In this document: one piece after another, positions 1-5,796 of the stretch
Position numbering within the stretch: position 1 is the stretch's first letter
Layout of the letters: the number at the start of each line of letters is the position of its first letter
Source of the DNA: Pseudomonadota bacterium
Lineage (GTDB): Bacteria; Desulfobacterota; Desulfarculia; Desulfarculales; JAHJDS01
Assembly (NCBI GenBank): GCA_018812395.1
Contig: JAHJDS010000515.1
Location: forward strand, 1 to 6,072
Direction of reading: 5' to 3'
DNA length: 6,072 nucleotides
Program-made: the position numbers and the translations under genes
The notes under the pieces: model-generated
Told to the model about the DNA's origin: nothing
The model's input: the letters and a program-made list of their open reading frames with translations, nothing else
Database searches by the model: none

Positions 1-812
1 ACCACGCCCAGCCCTGAGCCCTCCACCACTCTCAGCGCCGACACCGGTTCATCCCCGCGCCCGCGGGGAACTCCCAACACGTCCAGCCGCCCCTTTTCCA
101 CGAACAGGATCGATAATCGGTCCTTCATCGGCAACGGCCTCACCAGCAGCAGCCCGAACCCGTATCCTTTGGCCGGGCCAAGACCCTGGTAGAGCACTCG
201 CCCGAAGGCCTCGGGGTCGATCACCGTCAAAACGCCGTAGAAATCAAGGCTGGACAGGCTGACTTGCCGGGCTCCCTTGGCGAAACGGACCTGGTGGTAT
301 CCGTCCGCCCCAACTTCATTCGGCTTGACCGCAAAGCCATTGTCCCCGGCCCGGCGACTCAACCACCGGAACCCGGCCTCCTGAACCAAATCCGGCAGAG
401 GCGGCCACTCTGGCCTGGACCGGCCCTCGGCCGCCAGCCGCTTCTTGGCGTCCATAATCACGTCATGGCGGTGAAGTCGCCCGGCGTGGTCCCGACGGCT
501 GATTACCGGATTGGCCCGCAGACTGAACCCGAGCCGCCGGCCGGTCTTCAACCGCGGTTGGTAAGCCTTGGGGCCCCTGATCTCCCACAGGCCCGACCGA
601 TCAAGGGGCGCTCGGGCCGAGACGGTGAGGAAGGTGACCTTCGGCCCCCGGCCGTCGTCCCGGCGGCGGCACAGGAAGTCGCGTCGCCGGTCAGGCGAAT
701 CAGCGAACAACCCCCAGATCAGCTTGTGGGCCTCGACTCCGCCACTGACCGTTCGCCAGAACTCGGGTCGCCGGGCCGCGTCGGCCTTCAGTTCAATTTG
801 ACTGATGTACAT
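1..812 (-). CDS. cas6e: Cas6e (CasE/Cse3) crRNA endonuclease, type I-E, 3' end beyond window
   Basis: Cas6e cuts type I-E pre-crRNA at the base of each repeat hairpin and stays bound to the crRNA 3' end in Cascade. I translated the minus strand from the ATG at 812-810; the product begins MYISQIELKADAARRPEFW. Residues 27-33 read EAHKLIW; His29 fits the family's active-site histidine position. Residues about 209-225 carry the glycine-rich C-terminal motif GLGPAKGYGFGLLLVR, the usual end of the family. The start is supported by a GGGGAGG purine run inside the end of cas5e, about 8 bases upstream; the cas5e stop is only 3 bases before the ATG, so the two genes are translationally close. Oddity: no stop appears after residue 225. 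The frame stays open for about 45 more codons to the window edge and passes through a CRISPR repeat (45-73). The E. coli protein is about 200 residues, so the tail is extra. Identification is firm; the true 3' end is unknown. Confidence 0.88.
   Translation of the reverse strand, partial: MYISQIELKADAARRPEFWRTVSGGVEAHKLIWGLFADSPDRRRDFLCRRRDDGRGPKVTFLTVSARAPLDRSGLWEIRGPKAYQPRLKTGRRLGFSLRANPVISRRDHAGRLHRHDVIMDAKKRLAAEGRSRPEWPPLPDLVQEAGFRWLSRRAGDNGFAVKPNEVGADGYHQVRFAKGARQVSLSSLDFYGVLTVIDPEAFGRVLYQGLGPAKGYGFGLLLVRPLPMKDRLSILFVEKGRLDVLGVPRGRGDEPVSALRVVEGSGLGV
45..73 (-). CRISPR. Single type I-E CRISPR repeat lying inside the cas6e reading frame
   Basis: On the minus strand this 29-base unit begins GAGTTCCCCGCG and ends GGGGATGAACCG, the length and pattern of type I-E repeats. 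CCCCGC and GCGGGG form a perfect 6-bp stem around a four-base GGGC loop. The last eight bases, ATGAACCG, match the type I-E 5' handle left after Cas6e cleavage. It has the same orientation as cas5e and cas6e and lies about 60 bases past the codons for the conserved Cas6e C-terminus. In the cas6e frame it encodes roughly GVPRGRGDEPV. With a normal 32-base spacer the next repeat would begin at position 12 and run left; bases 12-1 do not fit the repeat start. Within the window it is therefore solitary. It could still be the first repeat of an array with a longer first spacer, or an array relic. Confidence 0.82.
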
Positions 813-815
813 CGC

Positions 816-1552
816 TCATCCCTCCCCGTCCGGCCTGCCAGGCAAGGCGGCCTGGTGTTCGGACCGGTTGGTGAACTGCCACCGCACCCGGCTGACCACC
901 GCGTCCCGACGGACGATCGTCTGGGTCGGCTCGAATCCGGCGTCAACGCCGTCCTCCCAGTGGACACCCAACATCCGCGCCGCGGGCAGATCGCCGGGCC
1001 AGGAGGCGAATTCGGCTTGTTCAAAGGCCTCCCTCAGATTGGCGGCCGTCACCACCTGGGCCTGAACCGGCAGGGCCAGGGGGCAGGATTTTCGTCCTAG
1101 GTACAGGACGTACCGAGGCCGAGCAAGGTCGTCTCGCAGGTCGGCCAGAGTGAAAGGCGGGTCCTGGCCCCCGACCCAAAGGCAGGCCACGCACACGGCG
1201 TCGACCCGGTAGTCCCGGGTGGAGAGAAAGGTCTTGATTTTGTCGGCCAACAATTCTTCCCGCCGAGTTGAGGCACCACCAAACTTTTTCAGCGAAGCCG
1301 CCGTAGGCACCTGGGCGGTGTGATAGTCCCGCAGCAGTTCGCCCGGCGAGTCCACCCGCACGGCAAGGCGTAGGACCGCTCCATTTGACGGTGGACCTCG
1401 TCATCGGCCCGATCGACCCCGGCGGCCGCGGCCAACAGCCCCAGCACGGCCGACTTGCTCGGATGGGCGTCGGTCGGCCGATACTCGCCCACGGCAATAC
1501 CGCCCCAGGAGGCCAGGGGGCCGTAAAGGCGAAACAGCAGAAACTCAGTCAT
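816..1552 (-). pseudogene. cas5e: Cas5e (CasD), type I-E Cascade subunit, broken by a one-base frameshift
   Basis: Cas5e caps the 5' handle of the crRNA in Cascade. The minus-strand ATG at 1552-1550 starts MTEFLLFRLYGPLASWGG, a typical Cas5e N-terminus, followed by RPTDAHPSKSAVLGLLAAAAG (family pattern RPT..PTRSGLLGLLGA). After Leu63 (codon 1366-1364) the family-like sequence moves to another frame: VRVDSPGELLRDYHT, then STRDYRVDAVCVACLW and ARPRYVLYLGRKSCPLALP, ending at TGA 818-816. One base is missing: minus-strand TTGCCGTG should read TTGGCCGTG, which would give SYALAVRVDS. Restored, the protein is about 245 residues, full length for the family. No other lesion is seen. No strong Shine-Dalgarno precedes the ATG, and the DNA immediately upstream is a transposase relic rather than cas7e, so the normal operon context is lost. 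The frameshift may be real decay or an assembly or sequencing error. Confidence 0.85.
1362..1366 (-). other. Site of the one-base deletion in cas5e
   Basis: The two parts of Cas5e meet here. Upstream codons on the minus strand read TAC GCC TTG in one frame; downstream codons read GCC GTG CGG GTG in another. A single missing G restores one continuous family-like protein. The point is accurate to a few bases. Confidence 0.75.
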
Positions 1553-1735
1553 GACCCGTCGGGTTTCGACCACGCCGTCTATGATGTGACCGTCCCCCAA
1601 AATCACATTGTCCGCCAATTGGACCAGACCATCGACCGGTCCCCCTTCGAGCCGATCTGCAAGGTCCCGTTGATTTGGACGGCACTGACCTACAACCTCA
1701 AAAGAATGGTCAAGCTCTGCCCGGAGCCGGCGTGA
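1553..1735 (+). mobile_element. Internally deleted transposase relic, IS1182/IS5-like, DDE core missing
   Basis: The plus-strand frame from about 1565 reads DHAVYDVTVPQNHIVRQLDQ, then TIDRSPFEPICK. This resembles the N-terminal region of IS1182-type transposases, which typically have a (V)PxDHxLRxID pattern near the start. Directly in frame it continues PLIWTALTYNLKRMVKL and stops at TGA 1733-1735; this resembles the C-terminal tail of the same kind of protein. Everything between, including the DDE catalytic core of several hundred residues, is missing; the join is near 1661-1670. No start codon is retained at the N-terminal edge. The homologous part ends about where cas5e begins, placing the relic exactly where cas7e should be. 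No terminal inverted repeats could be assigned. The family call is from motif memory, not from a search. It cannot be active. Confidence 0.6.
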
Positions 1736-2127
1736 CGGGTAAAGTGGAGACCGAAACAGGCCTCCCGTCGGACTCGGGAAACGCACCTTGTGGCCAATCT
1801 CGACCATCAGACGGCGAGGCCGATCGCCCCCGTGGCTCCGTTTTCCTGAAACCAAGACCCGGGGCCAAAAAGGCCTCCGGAAAAACATCGTTCCGCAACG
1901 CTCTCGCTATCGGTTATAGTGGCATCGAGCCCCAAGGTGACCGACGAGCGCCGGAGGCCGGTGGAGGATGTCCCAAAATCAGCCCCCCCCGGAAAGGCCG
2001 GCCCCTGGTGCGCATAAGGGACACCGGCATGGCCGAGGGTCTGGACATGGGCGTGGCGGTCTTCCCGACTAAGCCCTGAGGGCGTCGTTTTAGCCCTGAA
2101 TAATTGGCCGCCGGGTCGCGAGCCGTC
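1736..2127. other. Intergenic stretch without a convincing gene
   Basis: About 390 bases lie between the transposase relic and the TetR regulator. Open frames exist on both strands (for example plus 1675-2079 and minus 1807-2352), but none shows a recognisable domain and none has a persuasive ribosome-binding site. Some of the stretch may be further IS debris or remains of the lost part of the cas operon; I could not match it to cas7e in any frame. An 8-C run sits near 1983. The last 60 bases hold the direct repeat described separately and should include the tetR promoter. Confidence 0.5.
2072..2099 (+). promoter_or_regulatory. Direct repeat upstream of tetR, possible operator region
   Basis: The octamer AGCCCTGA occurs at 2072-2079 and again at 2092-2099, exactly 20 bases apart (about two helical turns), ending 28 bases before the tetR ATG. 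The second copy runs into TGAATAAT, a possible -10-like element (about 2097-2104); no good -35 box is seen. TetR operators are more often palindromic, so a role as operator is only a suggestion. Confidence 0.3.
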
Positions 2128-2802
2128 ATGAAAAAAAATGAGAAATACCATCACGGTAATCTGCGATCGGCGTTGGTCGAAACCGCGGCCGAGATGATTT
2201 CCCAGGAGGGACTTGAACAATTGACCTTGAGGGCGCTTGGCCGGCGCGTCGGTGTCTCTCGGACGGCGCCTTATAGGCATTTTGCGGATAAAACGGCGCT
2301 GTTGTGCGCTGTGGCCGAAAACGGATTTGACCAACTGACTCGGAGCTATCAAAAAATAAATCAGGACATTTCTTTGGGTGGATTGACCAGGTTAAAAAAA
2401 ATCGGGATGGCCTACATTAAATTCGCCCTCAAAAACCCGGGACCCTATCGGCTGATGTTTGGTCACGATATCACCCGGCAATACAGAACACCCCAACTGC
2501 TTGCCGCCGAGGAAAGGACATTTAATGAATTTTTGGGAGCTGTTGAGGCCTTCAAAGAGGACTTTACCATAACCAGCGATGAAGTCATTCTCGTCGCGAT
2601 CACGGCCTGGTCCACGGTTCATGGCTTATCGACGCTATTGATTGACGGTCAAATTCACATTACCAATGACTCCTCCGGTTCGCCCACCCTGCTGACCGAT
2701 GACATAGGTCGAAACGAAGATGATATGCAAAAGCTGATTGATTATTCGATGAAAACCTTGGATGATTTCTGGATCATGGTTTCGGACAGATACCGGAAAT
2801 GA
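2128..2802 (+). CDS. TetR/AcrR-family transcriptional regulator
   Basis: This is a 224-residue DNA-binding regulator of the usual TetR size. The N-terminus KYHHGNLRSALVETAAEMIS (residues 6-25) followed by LTLRALGRRVGVSRTAPYRHF (about 32-52) is the classic helix-turn-helix of this family, ending with the expected DK.ALL. The YHHGNLR start and a C-terminal segment with AYIKFALKNPGPYRLMFG (about 97-115) fit regulators with a WHG/TetR_C_33 ligand domain. The ligand cannot be read from sequence. I chose ATG 2128; an in-frame TTG at 2104 would add eight residues lying in the putative promoter. Neither start has a strong Shine-Dalgarno. The gene is convergent with hbd and followed by a hairpin terminator. 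Its second half is noticeably more AT-rich (runs such as AAAAAATAAAT) than the neighbouring genes, which may mean separate ancestry. It may regulate itself or acyl-CoA genes, but its target is unknown. Confidence 0.9.
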   Translation: MKKNEKYHHGNLRSALVETAAEMISQEGLEQLTLRALGRRVGVSRTAPYRHFADKTALLCAVAENGFDQLTRSYQKINQDISLGGLTRLKKIGMAYIKFALKNPGPYRLMFGHDITRQYRTPQLLAAEERTFNEFLGAVEAFKEDFTITSDEVILVAITAWSTVHGLSTLLIDGQIHITNDSSGSPTLLTDDIGRNEDDMQKLIDYSMKTLDDFWIMVSDRYRK

Positions 2803-2911
2803 ATTATCCGTGTTTCCGGCTGGCACTCGTGGACCCCTACATGGTTTCAGCCCTCAATGGAGCGGTTTCCCACTTTGGGCCGTCATGGGCGGGATGAATC
2901 CGAGAAACGAT

Positions 2912-2965
2912 GCCGGGCCACCCCACCTGTTTAGGGAGGGGGTGGCCCGGCCTGAGTTCTTTTTT
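2912..2965 (+). terminator. Rho-independent terminator between convergent tetR and hbd
   Basis: GCCGGGCCACCCC at 2912-2924 pairs perfectly over 13 bp with GGGGTGGCCCGGC at 2939-2951, with a 14-base loop. On the plus strand a T-rich stretch follows, with six Ts at 2960-2965, fitting termination of tetR transcripts. A minor CCTGA/TCAGG pair (2951-2955 and 2965-2969) flanks the T tract. On the minus strand the same hairpin lies 57 bases after the hbd stop but lacks a good T run, so it would end hbd transcripts less cleanly. A stem shared by convergent genes is common. Confidence 0.75.
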
Positions 2966-3007
2966 CAGGCGTGCCGAACGGGTTCGTTGTTCGAACAGGC
3001 TCGAGAT

Positions 3008-3874
3008 CTACTTTTTGGAATAATCGTACCAGCCCTTTCCGGTCTTGCGGCCCAGGCGGCCGGCCCGGATCATGTTCTTGAGGAGCGTTGGGGCGGTCCA
3101 CTTGAGTTCGCGATTGAGTTCGTCGGCAAAGTAGTCGGCCACGAACCGGCAGATGTCCACCCCGGTCAGGTCCATCAGCTCGAAGGGGCCCATCGGGTAG
3201 TTGAGGCCCAGCTTGACCGCCTTGTCCACGTCCTCGGGGGTGGCGATGCCCTCCTGGACGATGGTAATGGCCTCGAGCATGTGGGGGATCATGATCCGGT
3301 TGACGATGAACCCGGGCGAGTCGATCTTGACCTCGACCGTCTGCTTGCCCATCTTCTGGGACAGTTCGGTGGTCAGGGCCACGGTCTCATCTGAGGTGTT
3401 GAAGCCCCGGATGACCTCCACCAGGCGCATCAGGGGCACCGGGTTGAAGAAGTGCATGCCGACCACCTTGTCCGGCCGCTTGGTGGCCTGGCCGATGACG
3501 GTGACCGACATCGAGCTGGTGTTGGTGGCCAGGATGACCTCGGGGCGGCACAGCTCGTCCAACTCGCCGAAGACCTCCTTTTTGAGGTTAAGGTCCTCGA
3601 TGACGGCCTCGATGATGAAGTCGCAGTCGGCCAAGTCCTTAATCGTGGTGGTCCCCTTGATCCGGCCCTGGACCTCGGCCTTTTGCTCCTCGGTCAGCTT
3701 GCCCCGCTTGACGCCCTTGCCCAGGAAGGCGTCGATGTTGGCCAGGCCGCGGTTGACGAATTCGTCGTTGATGTCGCGCATGACGACGTTGTAGCCCGTC
3801 TGGGCGGCCAGTTGGGCGATGCCGTTGCCCATGGTGCCGGCCCCGACGACGCCGATGGATTTGATGTCGGCCAT
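3008..3874 (-). CDS. hbd: 3-hydroxybutyryl-CoA dehydrogenase (short-chain 3-hydroxyacyl-CoA dehydrogenase)
   Basis: This cytosolic enzyme interconverts 3-hydroxybutyryl-CoA and acetoacetyl-CoA with NAD(P), in butyrate or short fatty acid metabolism. The product has 288 residues, normal for the single-domain family. The Rossmann motif GAGTMG is at 11-16, with Asp34 at the end of the second strand (MRD). The catalytic set is present: Ser120 in NTSSMS, His141 in GMHFFNPVPLM, Glu153 in RLVEVI (spacing Ser-21-His-12-Glu as in the family) and Asn192 in PGFIVNRI. The C-terminal helical half includes GLNYPMGPFELMDLTGVD and ends GRKTGKGWYDYSKK. The start at ATG 3874-3872 is decided by a GGGAGG site (3882-3887) seven bases upstream; the frame is open 21 codons further but with no site and across the promoter. 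It is monocistronic as far as seen and convergent with tetR. fadB2 or paaH-like naming is an alternative; substrate chain length cannot be read. Confidence 0.93.
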   Translation of the reverse strand: MADIKSIGVVGAGTMGNGIAQLAAQTGYNVVMRDINDEFVNRGLANIDAFLGKGVKRGKLTEEQKAEVQGRIKGTTTIKDLADCDFIIEAVIEDLNLKKEVFGELDELCRPEVILATNTSSMSVTVIGQATKRPDKVVGMHFFNPVPLMRLVEVIRGFNTSDETVALTTELSQKMGKQTVEVKIDSPGFIVNRIMIPHMLEAITIVQEGIATPEDVDKAVKLGLNYPMGPFELMDLTGVDICRFVADYFADELNRELKWTAPTLLKNMIRAGRLGRKTGKGWYDYSKK

Positions 3875-3881
3875 TGTTGGT

Positions 3882-3887
3882 CCTCCC
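3882..3887 (-). promoter_or_regulatory. Ribosome-binding site of hbd
   Basis: The minus strand reads GGGAGG seven bases before ATG 3874. It is the strongest Shine-Dalgarno near this gene and fixes the start, excluding the longer upstream open frame. Confidence 0.8.
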
Positions 3888-3921
3888 TTCCGATTGTACG
3901 AATATTCACTTGAGGCCCATA

Positions 3922-3950
3922 TCAATACGACGACCAAGGGGGGATGTCAA
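3922..3950 (-). promoter_or_regulatory. Sigma-70-type promoter of hbd
   Basis: On the minus strand a perfect TTGACA -35 box (3950-3945) is followed after exactly 17 bases by TATTGA (3927-3922), a weaker -10 box. Transcription would start near 3915, leaving a leader of about 40 bases with the ribosome-binding site. An 8-bp palindrome GAATATTC (3900-3907) lies in that leader and could be a regulator site. The -35 box and spacing are strong; the -10 is only a partial match. Confidence 0.6.
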
Positions 3951-4321
3951 GTAAGACACCGTCCAACCACCACCAAAATCGAAGCTTGACGGAGACTTCA
4001 ACCACTTCCGCGGGTCGACCGAAAAAAAAGCCAATTCAAATGCCGTGCTCGGGCCACCATCCGGCGAGCCTCGGCCCCGGTGCGCCGCCGCACGGTGTGC
4101 GAAGCCGCACGGGCATGATTCGCGGTGCCACTCGGCACACCCGTGATTCGCGACGAACGTATGCGCCAGTGAAACGCCGCGTCCGCGCTCGCCGCCTCCA
4201 CTTCGTTACGGCTACGCTGTGTCTGGCGACCGGTTGGCCTGACTCGTGGTGATGGCTATTCGTGCCCGATCATGGGCCGAGGTGCGTTCAGACGATTTTG
4301 GGTTCGCCTTCCATGGGTGTT
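3951..4321. other. Intergenic stretch upstream of hbd, holding repeat copy 1
   Basis: About 370 bases lie between the hbd promoter and the end of the EAL-HDOD gene. No open frame here looks coding: those on both strands (plus 3944-4252, minus 3998-4201) are rich in Arg, Pro and Ser and match nothing I know. Bases 4087-4216 are copy 1 of a dispersed repeat. An 8-A run occurs at about 4022-4029. No clean terminator with a T tract was found for the EAL-HDOD gene. Confidence 0.5.
4087..4216. repeat. Dispersed intergenic repeat, copy 1
   Basis: This segment aligns with 5797-5927 in the same orientation. The best block, 4087-4153 against 5797-5863, aligns without gaps and contains the shared strings CGCGGTGCC and CTCGGCACAC. 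A second block, TCCGCGCTCGCCGCCTCCA (4182-4200), is identical in both copies and the match continues weakly through CGTTRCGGC. Between the blocks the sequence diverges and lengths differ by one base. The core forms a small hairpin: GTGCC, loop ACTC, GGCAC (about 4125-4138), flanked by direct ATTCGCG repeats. It sits downstream of the EAL-HDOD stop, so it may work in its 3' untranslated region. Family unknown. Confidence 0.75.
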
Positions 4322-5533
4322 CTATTCAGCGCCCAGGGCCTGGACCCGGGCCAGGGCCTCCAGGTACAGCGCCGGAAGCCGGTCTTCAGCCAGGCCGACG
4401 GCCGAGGCCAGGGCCGAACACCGATCCCACTCGCCCCGGTCGTAACTCACCGCCAAGTCCAGGATTCTCCGCAGATGGTTCTCCCCGCCCAGCAACGCCG
4501 CCGCGACGTCGTCCGGCAGGGGCAGTTCGGACATAATTTCCGGCATGGATCTGGATAGAACCACCTCGATCAGCGAAAAGAGGCCCACCATGAACAGGTC
4601 CGTGGCCCGCGCCCCAAGGCCCGCCTCGGTCCCCAGGGACTCACAGAGCGTCGCCCGGATAAACGAGTTCCGGGACAACTCCGGGGTCCCTTCGCGGGCC
4701 AAGTTGGCCATGGCCACCATGGACAGCCACTTGCGCACGTTTTCCTCGCCCAGCATGACCAGGGCCTGATTGACCGAGTCGATCTTGATCCGGACCCCGA
4801 AAAAGGGCGAGTTGATGTAGCGGAGTAGTTTATACGTCAACGAGATCTCTTGACGGATGATTTCGGCGATGTTCTTGAATTTGATCTGATGGGCCTGGAC
4901 CTCCTTGAGAAGCTGAAGGGACTGCATCTTCCAGGCCGGGATGTCGCGGCCGGTGATGATGGTCGGCTTGCAGAAGAAGTATCCCTGGAAGTAATCGTAG
5001 CCGTACGCTTTGGCCTGGGTGAACTCCTGCTCGTTCTCGACCTTCTCCGCCACGGCCTTGATCCCCATGGCCCGGGCTTGGGCCGCGATATCCTCCCGGT
5101 ATCGACTGTCCGTATGGCGAAAATCGACCTTGAGGATGTCGGCCATTTCCATCAGCGGCAACAACCGGGGTTGAAAGACAAAATCATCCAGGGCCAGCAG
5201 GTACCCCTTTTTTTTTAGATCGGCGCAGGCCTCCAATACCTCCCGGGTGGGCTCGACGTCCTCCAGGATCTCGACCACCAGCCATTCCCGGGGCAGCAGC
5301 GTGGCCAGGCCGGCCTCGATCAAACCCTGGGTGAAATTGATGAACGCCGGTTGACCACCGGTCATCTGTTCCAGGCTCAACACGCTCACCGAATCGCTGA
5401 TCACACTCGAGGTGGCCTGGTCGGGGTCCGCGTGGTCGAAAAAATTCTCCAGGCCCGATCGAAACAGGAGTTCGTAGGCGTAGACCTTCCGCCGCTGGTC
5501 GAAGATGGGCTGTCGGGCCACAAAGACATTCAT
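4322..5533 (-). CDS. EAL-HDOD signalling protein (YuxH-type, c-di-GMP phosphodiesterase-like)
   Basis: A 403-residue soluble protein with an N-terminal EAL domain (about 1-195) and a C-terminal HDOD domain (about 205-380). It begins MNVFVARQPIFDQRRKVYAY, the standard opening of this family. EAL landmarks are ELLFR in place of EALLR (Glu21), Asn66 in FINF, Glu88 in VVEILE, Asp116-Asp117 in LDDF, Lys135 in LKVDF, Glu163 in AEKVE and Gln183 in QGYFFCKP. The metal and catalytic positions therefore look largely kept, although the signature is altered (EAL to ELL, DDFG to DDFV, AEGVE to AEKVE). HDOD landmarks include ISLTYKLLRYINSPFFG and ALVMLGEENVRKW. Family members act in signalling, motility or stress, often as protein-binding scaffolds. 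ATG 5533 is preferred because GGAG (5542-5545) lies eight bases upstream; ATG 5578 or TTG 5596 would add 15 or 21 unconserved residues without a ribosome site. No gene partner is adjacent. A 9-A run encodes Lys107-Lys109. Confidence 0.9.
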   Translation of the reverse strand: MNVFVARQPIFDQRRKVYAYELLFRSGLENFFDHADPDQATSSVISDSVSVLSLEQMTGGQPAFINFTQGLIEAGLATLLPREWLVVEILEDVEPTREVLEACADLKKKGYLLALDDFVFQPRLLPLMEMADILKVDFRHTDSRYREDIAAQARAMGIKAVAEKVENEQEFTQAKAYGYDYFQGYFFCKPTIITGRDIPAWKMQSLQLLKEVQAHQIKFKNIAEIIRQEISLTYKLLRYINSPFFGVRIKIDSVNQALVMLGEENVRKWLSMVAMANLAREGTPELSRNSFIRATLCESLGTEAGLGARATDLFMVGLFSLIEVVLSRSMPEIMSELPLPDDVAAALLGGENHLRRILDLAVSYDRGEWDRCSALASAVGLAEDRLPALYLEALARVQALGAE

Positions 5534-5796
5534 CTCGGCTGCTCCGGATCGGCCATTAGTCTCGTCGGGTTGTGCCATTGATTGCAGCGACTTCAATCTG
5601 AAATATATCGGAACATCTGCGAAATTTCCATGGTGGCCCGTGCGCCAAGCCTGTCCGGTCCCGCCTCAGCCAACAATCACCCCCCCTGCCATGGAAACAA
5701 ATACTCGGTTATTAAATAATACCCTGATAAGACCGGCCACAACAAGGGCTTTCTTCAGTCCATTCTCAGCGGAAGTGTGTCCGCCGCCGGGGCGAA
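5534..5796. other. Leader and upstream region of the EAL-HDOD gene
   Basis: About 260 bases hold no convincing gene. An AT-rich island (5700-5730, with ATTAAATAAT) and a TATATT on the minus strand (about 5602-5607) are possible promoter material, but I could not pair either with a good -35 element. The minus-strand open frame 5666-5848 includes repeat copy 2 and is not considered coding. Confidence 0.4.
5542..5545 (-). promoter_or_regulatory. Ribosome-binding site choosing the EAL-HDOD start
   Basis: GGAG on the minus strand lies eight bases before ATG 5533. The two upstream in-frame starts (ATG 5578, TTG 5596) have no comparable site, so the shorter protein is favoured. Confidence 0.55.

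Noticed and set aside
1..12. Second CRISPR repeat at a 32-base spacer distance
   Set aside because: The minus strand of these bases does not match the start of the repeat (GAGTTCCCCGCG).
264..1100. Long plus-strand open frame of 278 codons
   Set aside because: It is antisense to cas6e and the end of cas5e, Pro/Gly/Arg-rich with no domain; a GC-rich shadow frame.
1289..1888. Minus-strand frame extending cas5e upstream by over 100 codons
   Set aside because: The Cas5e family start is at 1552; the upstream part is antisense to the transposase relic and resembles no cas gene.
1553..2100. Possible cas7e remnant on the minus strand
   Set aside because: Checked the available frames for Cas7e-like sequence and found none; the plus-strand transposase pattern explains the first part better.
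3201..3913. Two plus-strand frames opposite hbd
   Set aside because: Both lie antisense to a well-conserved enzyme and have biased, repetitive composition.
3944..4252. Plus-strand frame of 102 codons upstream of hbd
   Set aside because: No ribosome-binding site or domain, overlaps the hbd promoter and repeat copy 1, and has Arg/Ser/Pro-rich noise.
5590..5640. Sigma-28-like motif upstream of the EAL-HDOD gene (GGAAATTT and TCCGATAT)
   Set aside because: The spacing is about nine bases rather than eleven and several consensus positions fail; too weak to list.
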